64,000 bases of DNA from Myrica gale (Eukaryota > Streptophyta > Magnoliopsida > Fagales > Myricaceae). The notes below the pieces were generated by a model. The model worked only from the letters and a program-made list of their open reading frames with translations, made no database searches and was not told where the DNA came from. Shown piece after piece: positions 23,831-36,097 of the stretch; positions within the stretch are counted from its first letter, which is position 1, and every line of letters starts with the position of its first letter. The position numbers were made by a program, and so were the translations under genes. The stretch covers positions 7,629,501 to 7,693,500 of the forward strand of contig OZ005600.1 in assembly GCA_963930655.1 (NCBI GenBank), written 5' to 3'.

Positions 23831-24926
23831 ATATGTTAGGACGACAAATGAACTTAGAGAACTAGAATTTTCAAACCTTAGGTTGTTAACATCATTATAC
23901 TTTATCTAGGTTTGAGTATTTGTGGAAATAGAATTGAGCAAATCAGTGCTTTTAGACCATAAGGACTTTTCACAACCGTAAATTGGCAATTCGCACTGCT
24001 CATCTAAACAGAGGATTAATGTTCCAATGGTGGGCTTGGGATAAGATACAAAAACTAGTGTTCGAAATCACGTTCAATGTACATTCAGCCATAGTTCAAA
24101 TTTTGAGGATCCAATGGAAATGTCTCACGTCATGTTGAAAGCTGTTCAAATGCTAGGCTAATTTTGAGCTCCAGAGGCAGAGACCACCATTTAAAGAATG
24201 TCTGAGAGGCCTTTTGAGCATCTATCTCACCTTCAAAGTATGTTTGAATGCCTATTCCATGTTCTCAGTCCATTTGAACACCTAGAACAATACAAGGATC
24301 CAGATATTAACAGGCAATGAATCTTTCGAATAACCACAGGCATTTGAACAGTGCTACCATGTTCAAACGGTCCTATGATATTTAGATTCAGTTTCTTAAT
24401 TGAGTTCAGATTTTCCTTTATGGAGATCAGTGACCAGACTGATTTGTTTCGACAGGAACCTCGTACAGTCAAGTTAGAATCATAACGTGTTTCATTGAGT
24501 CTTGTACTCATCTTTATAGTGCTGTTTGGTTGCCTTTAGACTAAGTTCTGCCATTTTTCTCACTTGGTTTTTCCATGTAAAAAGAATGTGTGCTGTGTTA
24601 TTTGATTGTGTTTTAGAGTGATAATATTTATTTTTTCCCAATTGTTCCTTTTTGTTTCTTTTTAACGCTGAAAAGCATTAAAAGCAGATAACGATTATGA
24701 CATTTAGTTTTCTTCTCAAACACATCACACAAAGTTGCTTACCAGAAAATCTTCAATGTGATTAGAAAGGGTAGCAGACTAGCAAGTGAAGAATTACACT
24801 TAAAAACTAGCAGGCGTTTTCAGATGGTGCTCCATAACCGGCCAAGAAAGTGGCATGCACAGAGTAATGGAGAAAACAAACATTTCAAATAGAACTTGCT
24901 AACTGATTTAGCATGTGAACAATGTG
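23831..24926. other. Intergenic DNA and presumed 3' UTR of CCB2
   Basis: No gene recognised. The part nearest 24926 is expected to be the 3' untranslated region of CCB2 on the minus strand. Confidence 0.4.
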
Positions 24927-27343
24927 TTATGGATTCTTACGAACCTCTAAACAGTTATTACCTCCAAATTTCTTAGCAAGTGCTGCTATCCAGGCTTTAT
25001 CTTTATCACTATATGCGTAGCTCATGCTTGAGGCCAACAGGACAAACCCTTCAACCATTTCTATCTGATTGGAACCAGGTTTTGGAACTTGAAACACTGG
25101 TTGTACCAGGAGAGAGCGGGTCCCCTTGGGTAACATCTCCCAAAGTGCAGAATCTAGAATATAAATGAAACCTTTTCATTGCTGTAAGAAAAACTGTTGG
25201 AAACACTTTAAACAACAGCAGCTAAATAAGATTACTATACTATTTTTGGCTAACATTGAAAATGATGTAGCGCACTCTGGCAAGCAGCACTCCAAAATTT
25301 ATTTCTATTGCTTGTGAAGCAATGAGAGCAAAATGCGTACAGATAGAAACTAAAACATTCCCTTAACTTTGAATTTCTCTCTGAAAGTAACTAAACACGT
25401 TGAGCTTGACAACTCACATAACTTTGTCATCTTTCGTGCCTGCAGCCTCGATAAACAATTATCTTTCTTCAAAGAATCAGACTTTTCGTTGTTTACTACC
25501 ATTTGAATTTTACCGATATGTCAAATAATCCTGACCCACCAAAAGATGTTAGATTATTTTCTTTCCTTAAAAACTTAAAGGATATGCAACTTATGGGTAC
25601 CTTCGTGCTGAGGAAAATAAATGTTGTCCTTCAAATTTTTCAGGCCAATCTTTTTAATTTGCCTCTCAAACCAATCAAGTAAGTTTTCTTTTGAGACCTT
25701 CTCTGGTATGCTCCAGTAGCCACGTGCACATAATTGACCTCCAACCACTATTAACTGAAAAGGTGAGACAATCGATGCTCAGAAAGACTATTAACTTCAC
25801 AATACCATGCACATCTATAATCAATCAGTCTCTATCAGAGAGAGAAAAAAAACAACTGATGTCTCATCAAGACTTGATAATCATATATTCATGTTCCCCC
25901 TCCCACTTTCTTGCAAGGTCCTCTTTTAATTGTTGGGTTCCATAAATGGTAAATGATGACGCAATGATATACCGCTGCTATGGTGTTTGTGTTGCGAAGT
26001 AAGATGTATGTTGCCCAAGCCAAGTCCTCTTTCTGAGCATCTGATACATTTTGTGACATGACAAATATTTGCTCAGTGCCTTCAGGGATAGTTGCTTGAT
26101 CTGCTGTACTAGCGCCCTGCAAAATTTCGCACATCACAAGGTTTTGTAAATATATCAAGTAAGGACCAAATGCACAGCTCTAGGTGGGGTTGGTTAATCA
26201 TGAGTTAATAATATGAATTTCTGTGAGTGTAGTGTGTGGATAGGACTGGGGCAGGATTCTCATGTTCAAACTCTCCACATATCTCACTCAATTGCATGTG
26301 ACTCGTGGAAGCTGCCCAAACAGAAACCGAAAGACGCACATACTTCTTTTGATTTTCATAAACTTTCTATGGAGATGTGGAAAAATATGTCTAAATCAGA
26401 ATATAAGTTCAATATCCAATACGAACCATTTAATCAAACTCCTAAACAATTTATAGGCCATAGTCGTTGATACCTAAAGGTTCTGAGAACAACTGGCTCC
26501 AAACATTTGGATTAATATCCTATGGCTGACAATTTTAAACTATGGCGGCCCTGACACAAGGTAGAAAACTTTTGGCATGTAATACACATCATATTCCATT
26601 TCATCAAGATAATCAACATGCAGTTACAGTCCTTAACGAAAACCTGCAGTCTTGAGAAACAGATTTTCAATGCCGAAACATCTTGGAACGAAAGTCTAAC
26701 CAACAATTCAATTCCGTACAGTATATTACAACAGGTTAAAGGGTCTCGGTCATGCGAATAATCAATGACACACCCACACCAACAGTAACGATAAGATAGA
26801 GCAAAACTAATAAGAAACTTACCTTAAGAAATTTTCCCAGATATGGAATTAAAATAGAGAATGCTGCCAGAGAAAGGCCCAGAGCTTCTGTCCTCTACAG
26901 AAGGCAAAAATCAAAGAGAAAGACAAAGAGGTAAAAAAAAAAGCACAAACTCAAAAAGAATTCCAACGGAAGGCGATCTCATAGGAAGGGTTCGCTCACA
27001 AGCTGTGCTTGAGTGGTAGTTGCAGAATCGGAACCCACGAAACGGTTGAGAATCAGAAGCGAACCAAACCCGTACCCGATCCATCTGGGTAAATAGGACT
27101 CGTCAAACCCAGGTATCCCTGAAACATGGACACAACCCCAGATTAGAAAGCACACGTAAAACATACACAAGTGCACCTAGAGAAAGAGAGAGATAGATAG
27201 AGACCGAGAGTGAAGCGAAGAACGGAGAGGTTGAGTTGTTGTTCTTGTTGATTACTGGGAGATTGGGAATTTTGACGACGAGCGGAGATGGATACGGATT
27301 TCGTGCTCTTTTTGGCGGGGAACTGTGGAGCGATTATCTTCAT
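24927..27343 (-). CDS. CCB2: Cofactor assembly of complex C subunit B, CCB2, chloroplastic
   Basis: Thylakoid membrane protein of the CCB pathway that attaches haem ci covalently to cytochrome b6. Exons (minus): 27343-27205, 27118-27000, 26894-26823, 26116-25973, 25754-25601, 25153-24927. All are GT-AG and phases join, giving 284 residues. The N-terminus is Ser/Lys/Gln-rich like a transit peptide. It is followed by LNLSVLRFTLGIPGFDESY, a first membrane segment (PRWIGYGFGSLLILNRFV), a second (ALGLSLAAFSILIPYLGKFL), then the soluble part with EDLAWATYILLRNTNTIA, GGQLCARGYW and SYAYSDKDKAWIAALAKKFG. A further in-frame ATG lies at 27385 and could be used instead, adding 14 residues. A donor-like ggag/gtaata near 24960 could allow another 3' exon, but relatives end at this point. 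Tail to tail with CRR1. Confidence 0.92.
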
Positions 27344-27385
27344 TTTCAACTGGACTGACGGATTTAAACAGAGTGTGTTGCTCAT

Positions 27386-28209
27386 TATCTTTCTACCCTT
27401 CTTTCTTGCTCGTCCTTCTGGGGTTTGGAAGCTGCGAAAGTAATTGGAATTTCGGCTGGGTGTTAACGTTCATGTGTATGTCGGGCCCAAGGTCAGCCCA
27501 AGCTAAAGTTTAAACTCGAGCACTGAATTAGCCCAAACTAGTTAGTAAGTAGAGTGGGGGGGACCATCTAAAATTTGTGGTCATCGTGATTCGTTCTAGC
27601 CTAGTTGTCTAGTAACGTAATCGTATATACGAAATTACGAATAGGGTCAGGAGAGGTGCTTACTACGACGATATGTTAACCTGTTAAAGCAGTTCTACCG
27701 TCCGTAACAAGTGTTTGTTTACTCTGACATTCTCCAAGAGAATCTCATTACATTCGTGATGTTGTGCTGACAGTCTAAACCTCTTAGTTTAGTAGTTATG
27801 ATTCAATTCAGACATTTTGCAACGCATAGAGAATCTTTGTGGTCATGCCTAAGGGAGCTAGTCACACTCGTCGCCCTCTTCCACCCTTTTCGCTTATAAA
27901 AACATTCTCTAAGATAATCGATTTTAAAAACTATCATTCTAAATATCATTTTTTAGGAACACCTAAAAAAACACTTAAAAAAACCGATTCATTATAAAAA
28001 AATCAAAATCAAACCAAACATTTCAAAATGTCCAAGATTGTTTTGTATTTCTCACCACCATTTTCTTCTCCTTACTCCTTGGATAGTTGGATGGTCGACA
28101 GCACTTCGCTCTCTGTACACTCTTCTTATCGCCATCAACATTTGCTTTCCCTCCTCCCGATCTCCACTTTTCGATTCCACCAAAGTCACCTCCATTTCCT
28201 CTCACCCTC
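27386..28209. other. CCB2 upstream region and intergenic DNA
   Basis: This is the promoter side of CCB2 (minus strand). No clear TATA box was identified. A plus-strand frame at 28028-28213 is interrupted by the Copia-like element and continues in no recognisable gene after it. Confidence 0.4.
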
Positions 28210-28214
28210 CCTCG

Positions 28215-29743
28215 TGTTGGGGTCCACACACGTGAGTCTTGGGCAGAGAGAGAGAGAGTGTGTGTGTGTGTGTGAGCTATTGTATTGGGTGACTAGAGTG
28301 ATTTTCTTCAGTGCTCTTAATAAAATTGCTTTTGGGTGGATGTAGATCGGATTGGGGCCAAACCACGTAAATTCTTGGTGTTCATTTTTTTAATTTTCGT
28401 GCCGCTTTTCCCAACAAGTAGTATCGGAGCCTGGTTCGAGGAGCTGGAGTGATTTTTTAGAGGGAAGCAGAAAAGGTTCGAAAATTAAAAGTGGTCCGAT
28501 CAAAGATTGGAAGGCACCAGGCTGTAGAGGAGATCGAGACGAAGCCGAAAATCGAAACCGCGTCGCCGTAGAAGCCCGGACGCTTTGCCACGCGCTGCAC
28601 GAAGTCGAAGCGCGCCGTCCACGTGCTCTCACGCGCCGAAGAGAGGTAAAGCGTGTAGGAATCACTTTCCCTACACGCACGCCCCAATCAGTTGACACGT
28701 GTCCTGCCACATCAGCAGGTGAGTCCTAAAGTATCACGCCAACATTGTCACGTCAGCGTGGAATCAGAATATTCCAAAAATAATATTGCAGAAGATTCCA
28801 GTTTTTTTGTTATAAAGTGGTTTTTCGGCTGATTCAGGGACTTTTAGGCCAATTTTCGAGCATGTTAGATCGGTTGCTAAGGTTTTAGGTCATCCCAGAT
28901 CCATTGGTGCAGTCATAATTATGATATTCGGGCTCAAACAATGTGAATTGAGATGACGGGGAGTATGGTTACCGGTATGATGATGTTGTCTGCTACGAAT
29001 TACATGATCCATTGGAGAACGAGGGCAAGAAACCGGAGGGGATTGACGAGGCAAAGTAGAAGAAGATCAACCGGAAGCTTATATGGTTGATTCGTCAGTG
29101 GATCGGGCCAGAGGTATTCCATCATGTAGCCAAAGAGACAAGCGCTTTTGAACTACGAGACAGGAATACGGAAGCGCTTTTGAACTACGAGACAGGAATA
29201 CGGGAGGTTAAGATACCTGCTTCTATGGTGACCAAGAGGGGCATATCAAGGGCAATTGTCCAAAGTACAAAGCAGAGAAAAGGGAAATCAGCAGCAACAT
29301 TAGTGTTCTACATGAGTTTGGCGGTACAAGCAGGGATGGTGAGCAACAGACACCAAAGTTGCAGGAAAGTTCTACTGATGGAAGCTCGGGATGCACTCAA
29401 CCGAAAGATATCAGAAACAGATTTATCCCTTATGGGTATGGAGGGGGAGAATTGTTGGGGTCCACATCCAAGTTTAGGGTTTTCTCTTATGGTTTCTCTT
29501 TATATTTTTCCTATAAATAGAGGCTTATGTTATAGGAAACAAATGAGACGTGAGTCTTGGACAGGGAGAGAGAAAAAGAGAGAGAGAGAGAGAGTGGTGT
29601 GAGCTATTGTATTGAGAATCTAGAGTAATTTTCTTAAGCGTTTTTAATAAAATTGTTATGGGGTGGACGTAGGCCGGATTCAGACCTAACCACATAAATT
29701 CTTGGTGCTCTTTTCTTTAATTTTCTTGCCGCTTTTTCCAACA
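28215..29743 (+). mobile_element. Short non-autonomous Copia-like LTR retrotransposon
   Basis: The 5' LTR is 28215-28416 and the 3' LTR 29453-29743. Both start tgttggggtccac and end ccaaca. The 5-bp target duplication cctcg is exact at 28210-28214 and 29744-29748. Directly after the 5' LTR is a primer-binding site like that for initiator Met-tRNA (agtagtatcggagc). A purine-rich tract (tatggagggggagaat) precedes the 3' LTR. The 5' LTR is about 90 bp shorter because it lacks the segment with the TATA-like box (cctataaatagagg) kept in the 3' LTR. The interior is about 1 kb, with only gag remnants and no polymerase. Confidence 0.9.
28960..29400 (+). pseudogene. Degenerate gag remnant of the Copia-like element
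   Basis: One frame reads YDDVVCYELHDPLENEGKKP and, after an in-frame stop, KKINRKLIWLIRQWIGPEVF followed by HHVAKETSAFEL. This matches the N-terminal half of Copia Gag (LHDPL...IRQWL...VFHHVAKET). A 30-bp unit (gcgcttttgaactacgagacaggaatacgg-like) is tandemly duplicated near 29142-29200 and breaks the frame. No zinc knuckle, protease, integrase or reverse transcriptase was found. Confidence 0.65.
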
Positions 29744-29748
29744 CCTCG

Positions 29749-31980
29749 TACTTGATGTCCTTCCATCTCTATCATCGTAAACTCACTATTGTCTGTGGAT
29801 CTTTTTGTGGATTTTTCTTTCTTTTTCCCGAGAAGCTGTACCAAATAACTCGTACCCATTGTGTCTGTTGAATAATATGTTCAACTTTCTGGAACAACCT
29901 GTCAGTCTTCACTGCGACCACGATAAGGACTAGTTTTTTTCACACTTTTTTTTAAAAAAAATCTTAAAAAGGATGATATGGTTTTAGCTTCGTTGTACAG
30001 AGCTGGCTTTTGGTAATTGGTATTACATTTGCAGAGACCACGCATGTGGGAGAAAAAGTAATGGCTACGATGAATGAGTGGTACCATTGGAACTCAGATA
30101 AAACTACGAGACTGTACTCACAGTTGTTGCAGAGCGGAAAACAACAGATGAAAGGAGTTGCTTAATATTCTCCCCCTAGAGAAGGGTCAAAAGCAATATT
30201 CAAAAATATTGATTTCAACAATTTGACCAGTGATCAGTGATAATGGACCGTATTTGCCCTACTTTTCCGTACAAAAGTGGAAAATAGTTTTCCTTCGCCA
30301 GATTTTTCATACATCTGGGGATTCATGAATGATGCTAGCTGCAGTCATCAGCTATCAAATTATATATTTATTTATTTTTGAGTTTTATATGTGAAAAAAG
30401 TACAAGCTCTCAATGTCTTGATCATCAATTTGTCGTCACCCTGTGAGCTCATTAATTCAGATTATCTTTCCGCACAATTCTAAGCTGACTTCAACTCAGT
30501 TTTACTGAAATGTGACTCTAAATTGTATCATATCCATAAATATTTTTTCATAGATCTAAGTTTAAGATTTAGCCCTGTAATCTATTTTTCCATCCGAAGG
30601 TTAAAAGATGTCTATCCTTTGATATGCATAAAATTAAGATTTGGAGTTCAAACTGCTTGTGAAACATAAATTGATAGAGTATGATTGTAAAATGATTGAC
30701 CTATTAATAAGAATCAGAAGCTCTGCATCTGATATATGACTCCACATGTGCATGCGCGACATCTTCGTGTAATATTTGTAGCACATCAAGTCACGTATAT
30801 ATGAACTAATGGAATCCCATAAAAGATTGTTTTACACACAAAAAAATGAAGCTCGACTTGCTTAGAGGAAAAAAATTATGCATTAGAAAATATAATTTAA
30901 ATAATAGAGTTTATCTCTTTCTATCCGCTTAAATTTTTAAGATAAATGGTAAATTAACAGTCCGAATACTCTTCTGACACATAATTTTTTTCCCTTCATA
31001 ATGCAAAAAGTGCTAGAATTATAATAACGAAAACTACACGTAAATTTCTGATACCTGTGTTTGGGGTACTCTCCGTGTTATTTTGTTCATATATATGCTA
31101 GAAATCATTTGATTATCTAAATAAAATAAAATAAAATATATTTGGGGGAGCAATAGGTGTCGGCCGATACCCTTCGCATCCCCTGCTTCAACCCTTGTGA
31201 ATATTAATGACAAAATACCGAGTAATTGAGACTGTGATACTTTACATGGGTTTGTTACATAATAATTTTAATAAAATTTCACTTTCATCAAACACACTTC
31301 AAAAGTTTATTTTTTTACTTTTATCTATAATTTACACATTCTAATATTACATCTTTTTTTAACACTAACATAACATTTTGATAAAAAAATTTAAAACATT
31401 CCATTACGACTGACATGTAATAATTATACTCTGCCTTTAACAATCTGACCAGTGTGTTCAACAACCGAATATTCGATGTCATAATATTAAAATATAAAAT
31501 GTATTATACATATTCGTCGGCAGATGTTTATAGCTGTTTTAAATGAATCAATTTTGTAGATTAAGCGATGCGGATATTTCTCATCTATCTATTGTGGAAA
31601 CGAGCCAATACAAGGTTTGACTCAATTCAATTTACCATCAATAACACGAAGAGAGAGAAAAACCAAACGAGAAGAAACTTATGATGACACTCATTTTGTA
31701 TATTTGTTTGTCCCTCTTAAACTTTTATAACCATCAACGAGTCCATCTGTCATGTGAAGTACTTATAATTCAATCCGAACATTTTATAAGGAGTGGAAAG
31801 TTAATTACAGGAGAGTAAAATACACGGGTTGTCTCCTTCCATCCTTTTATGAAGGGAAAGAAAAAAAAGACGAGTTTCATCCATACTGCACTTTGCTTCA
31901 GCCACACAATACACGTCTCCTGAATGGCATATATGCAGCTCTTTACATTTGTTTAAAAGCCTTTACATCCCTTTTCTTAT
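29749..31980. other. Intergenic region, no recognised gene
   Basis: AT-rich DNA with short frames only. No repeat boundary could be set with confidence. Confidence 0.4.
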
Positions 31981-32011
31981 TTGTCATCTCACTTGTTTTT
32001 CTATGAATAAT

Positions 32012-32150
32012 GCCATTTTTTTTCTAAGTAATAGGGTGGGGCCGTGGGGAGCAAGCTAAGCCTGCATCTAGCAGGAGTCGACCCCGTGAGCGATCCCTTC
32101 CTAAAAGGAGGGGTGTCAATCAAGCTATCAGCTCGCTGACTAGTGTCATC
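32012..32150 (-). mobile_element. SINE-like retroposon
   Basis: Minus-strand reading: an A-box-like start (agcgagctgatagcttgattg), a B-box-like ggatcgctcacgg, then gctagatgcagg and ctccccacggcc, ending in an A run (T8 at 32012-32020 on the plus strand). tgtcatctca occurs on both sides (about 31984 and 32143) and may be the remnant of the target duplication. It is the same family as 11399-11558. Confidence 0.5.
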
Positions 32151-33026
32151 TCATTTTTCTATTGAAAAATATTAGACATGATATTTTCTATGAGGTCAAT
32201 AATCATTGTGAGACATTAGAGTATAATTCCTAGCTAATGTCCTCCATAAAATCTATTTCGAGGTAATCATTTCTACTTCAGCAACTTAATTCCCGTGATA
32301 TTGTTACGGGTGTCTCTCAAAATAGTCTAGCTAGAAATCTTTATATGTATAGAGAAAATACAAAAGGGTCCAATATTCTAGTCCACTTCTTATAGTCACG
32401 CTTCGATTATATATAACTAATTATCTGTACATAGTATTAGATCCCATGAAAATATATAATATGCAATTAGTAATTATTTTGGAGAGAGATATCTTTGTTT
32501 ATCATGTCAACAAATTTTGTATTTAAAAGTGATATTTGGCAACCCAAAGAATCCGGCTTTTTAGAGAATTTGTTGACTTTTCAAAACTTTTTCAAACAAA
32601 CATCAAAATTCTGGAAAACCTTTGTCAACGAAAATTTTACTTTTTTTTTTTATTTTCAAAATCTCTATACACTCATACAACGAAAATTCTACCTAATGGC
32701 TCGAGGTAATGTAGAGGTAAAACTTGAATCAAACAATATATGTGACAATTTTCTTCCCATTTATTAGCTGCTTTTACTATGTGACAGAAAATAAGAGAGT
32801 TAACATGGTGCACCAAAAATAGAACTCTTATTTAGCAGAAAATATTTATGAATTTATTTAACCCTCATAAATATTTATTTTGTTCATCGTCAAATTTGAC
32901 TTTGTTCCAGCAAATAAACTAAACAAGAAATAAGTTATAATATTATTAGTTATATTGGGAAATCGCATACCCTGCCGCATATATGTTTATAAAAATCTTT
33001 TAATTATTCGGGTTGGGTACACAGAC
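32151..33026. other. AT-rich intergenic DNA
   Basis: No gene or clear element. A 90-codon frame at 32495-32767 is AT-rich, Phe/Asn-rich and resembles nothing known. Confidence 0.35.
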
Positions 33027-33038
33027 AACTAAGAGGAA

Positions 33039-33276
33039 GCCGTGGTGACTCTCCCTTTCCCCTTCCCCTAAGTTGCTTAGAAAAAGAAAAGTTTGAGTCT
33101 CACATTGGTAAGGTGCGGCGGGGTTGGTGGCCTTATAAGTTGACACTCCTCTTTTAAAGGATAGACCCTTTTGAAAGATGTGTGGGTCGACCGCTGTAAG
33201 GTTTGCTCACCCTTGCCTGTGCCCTTACCGTGGTGACTCTCCCTTTCCCCTTTCCCCTAAGTTGCTTAGAAAAAAA
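33039..33276 (+). mobile_element. Small A-tailed retroposon with internal 42-bp direct repeat
   Basis: A 238-bp insertion ends in an A run (33270-33276) and is flanked by the exact 12-bp direct repeat aactaagaggaa (33027-33038 and 33277-33288). Its first and last about 42 bases are direct copies (ccgtggtgactctcccttt... ending aagttgcttagaaaaa, 33040-33085 and 33228-33276). Between them is tgagtctcacattggtaagg and a TATA-like ttataagttgac. A target duplication with an A-tail indicates reverse-transcription-based insertion. The double copy looks like an LTR-like or dimeric structure. Confidence 0.65.
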
Positions 33277-33397
33277 AACTAAGAGGAAACATCATATGAT
33301 TCATATCTTCGTCTCACCTAAAAAATAACAACAAATAAAGATAAAAGATATTTGTAAATACAGTAGGTACATTGGCAGAAGCCACACGAGACATTGA

Positions 33398-33580
33398 GGA
33401 TGTTTGAGGGTGAAAATTTTGAGTATTGGGGTTTGAGAAATATTATAAAGTAAAGATATGTTATGGGAGTTGGTGAAACAGTAAAGAGATAGAAGATTTT
33501 TAATAAGTATTATAATAATAAAAAATTATGTGGTGAATTTTTTATGATTAAACCCAAATATTTGGGCACCAAACATACCC
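33398..33580. mobile_element. MITE-like element
   Basis: The ends are roughly inverted: gaggatgtttgagggtg at the left and caccaaacataccc at the right. attg stands on both sides. It is AT-rich with no coding capacity. The boundaries are approximate and the superfamily is not determined. Confidence 0.45.
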
Positions 33581-34140
33581 ATTGTTTCTATATGCGTGTG
33601 CTAACACGTGGCAATCTGACGGTCTGTATCTATCCGTTAAGCTATTAGTTAAATCCCAATGCCATAAAGCCGACATCCGCATCTTCTAACAAATGTTTAC
33701 AACTCCCATCTGGCTAACCTAGGCAGGGACATGGCAGCATTACCTTGTACCATAGGTATCATACTACCCCTGAATTTTCAACTAAATGCCATATTTCTCC
33801 CCAGTTAAGTGACGTGGTAGACCAGCCCAGCTTGTCACTGGAATTCCTCAGCTACAGCTTATAATGTCTCTGGTAGACTTGACTCTTGAGTCGTGCAACG
33901 TCCTCATGGTCTACGACAGCCAACCCAAAGATTACCAGTGATATCATGCCACGTGACCAAAACCTCGGAAGCGACCGTAGCGATCTAACGCCGACTACGT
34001 CTTGCAATCAGATGGACGACACGTGGCCGCGTTTCACCGGGCACTGCCGGTGGCATGGGACTCGAAACTAGTGCAGCCGGTAATCACCCCTCTCTGCAAT
34101 TCCCACGAGGTATATAACCAGCCTCATCGGGCCCTTTTAC
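33581..34140 (+). promoter_or_regulatory. SEUSS promoter
   Basis: The TATA-like sequence tatataa is at 34111-34117, so transcription likely starts at about 34140 in or near the (CT)n tract (34139-34163). CACGTG G-box cores are at 33605-33610, 33950-33955 and 34020-34025, which makes bZIP/bHLH input possible. Confidence 0.5.
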
Positions 34141-34178
34141 TCTCTCTCTCTCTCTCTCTCTCCCGATTTCGCTGTTTC

Positions 34179-34220
34179 ATGATTAAGCTTAAAAAAGCGA
34201 AGCGTTCCGCTTTCTTTTAG
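34179..34220 (+). CDS. Upstream ORF in the SEUSS 5' leader (13 codons)
   Basis: The first ATG after the predicted start site opens a 13-residue frame, MIKLKKAKRSAFF, that ends at tag 34218-34220, before the leader intron (donor cgag/gtgagt near 34235; acceptor at 34897). Translation from it could dampen SEUSS expression. Further short upstream frames occur in the second leader exon (e.g. ATG at 35017). Its function is an inference. Confidence 0.4.
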   Translation: MIKLKKAKRSAFF

Positions 34221-35240
34221 CTCAATAGACCCGAGGTGAGTAGCTTCTATTCATTCTAATTACTGCTTTGTATCTAATTTTTGGGGTTACTATATCTAAT
34301 TAAGCTTGTTCTTGTTCTTTTTATTTTATTATTATTATTTTGATCGATCTCTGAAACCATAAAGCTCATCTGTTTTTAAGCTTCTTTTTTCTCTAAAGTT
34401 TTGTTTGTTAGCTCCTGATCTTCTACTTTCACCGGCTAATGAGTGTTTAATTTGGTTTATAATGTTTTATTAGCGGTGTTTAAGTTGAATTTTTTTTGCG
34501 ATTTTCACTTTCGACTTGAGCTAGTTCGGTGTTCGATCGCAGTTTATATATCTTAAAACAGAATTTTTGGGCTTAATTGATTAATGCCGGATTTTTTAGT
34601 TTAATTTTACCGTCGAGCACTTTGGTCGGTGCTGGGCGTTTTTAATTTATAATTTTTTTTTTGGAAATTCACGATGTCTGCTGAATACACTGTTTTTGGT
34701 TGAAAAATTAGGGTTTTGTTGGAATCGTTCGGAAATTTTGTTTCCTCTCCCCTCCCCCCCCTCCCTCCCCCCAAGTGCTAGTCTGAGAAGGATTTGATGT
34801 TTTAGTTCTAATTTTAGTCTTTAATTAAACTTGGTTTCTGTATTTAGCTAGGGTAATTTTCTACAGCTAATGTTGTTGTTTTGTTTGTTTATTTTAGATC
34901 CCCATCACCAATTGTTGAAAGCTCAAACAGAGTAAAACTTTGCTTGCTGTCGAACGCACTAGAGCTTCTAGATTTGTAAAAACCGTACTTTGATTGGTGA
35001 AATCTGAGAACAAGGGATGGAATTGTGTTATATTTTTGGTTGGTGAAGTGGGAATATTCTACTATTATTAGCTTTCCATGCTGTATTTGTGGAGCTATTT
35101 TGGATCTTTTTTTGACACGGGTTTTGTTTTTGGACCATATTAACTGGGTTGAGCGTATTAGTTTTTGCACATACATAACCTACTAAGGTCTGGCTCTTGA
35201 GAGCTACTTAGACTCCAGCCACCAAGGGGCGTTTCCCCGT

Positions 35241-36014
35241 ATGGTACCTTCTCGGGTGGCTGGAGGGTTATCCCAATCTTCCTCAAGTTCTGGAATATTC
35301 TTCCAGGGAGATGGGCAGTCCCAGGTTGTAGTTAACTCTCACTTGAGCTCATCTTTTGGGAACACTTCTAATTCAATTCCTGGTACTGGGCGTTCAAATC
35401 GGGGTCCTGTTTTGGGGGATATGAGCAATGCTGCGTTGAACAGTGTGGCGAACTCCGGACCAAGTGTTGGAGCAAGTTCCTTGGTGACAGATGCAAACTC
35501 CGCACTTTCAGGAGGTCCCCATTTGCAAAGAAGTGCAAGCATCAATACGGAGTCTTACTTGCGTTTACCGGCGTCGCCTTTGTCATTCTCATCCAATAAT
35601 ATTAGTATTTCGGGCTCATCAGTTATGGACGGGTCTTCTGTAGTGCAGCAAAATTCTCATCAAGAGCAGAATGTGCAACATGTGCAGCAGAATCAGCAGC
35701 AGCCGCAAGGGGCTTCAAGTGCGGCATCATTACACACATCACAAACTGGCCAAGCTTCCCTTTCTATGGGTGCACGAGTTGGAGCTTTCATTCAGGATCC
35801 AAATAATTTATCCCAGGTGCAGAAGAAACCCCGGTTGGATATCAAACAGGAAGATATCTTCCAGCAGCAGGTGTTACAACAGCTACTGCAGAGACAAGAC
35901 CCTATGCAATTCCAAGGCCGTAATCCACAGTTACAAGCTTTGCTTCAGCAGCAGAGATTACGACAACAGCAACAGATACTACAGTCTATGCCACAGTTGC
36001 AGAGAGCCCAGTTA

Positions 36015-36097
<83 letters not shown>

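Noticed and set aside
28390..28710. 106-codon minus-strand frame rich in Arg
   Set aside because: Antisense to the start of the Copia-like interior, including its primer-binding site; not a gene.
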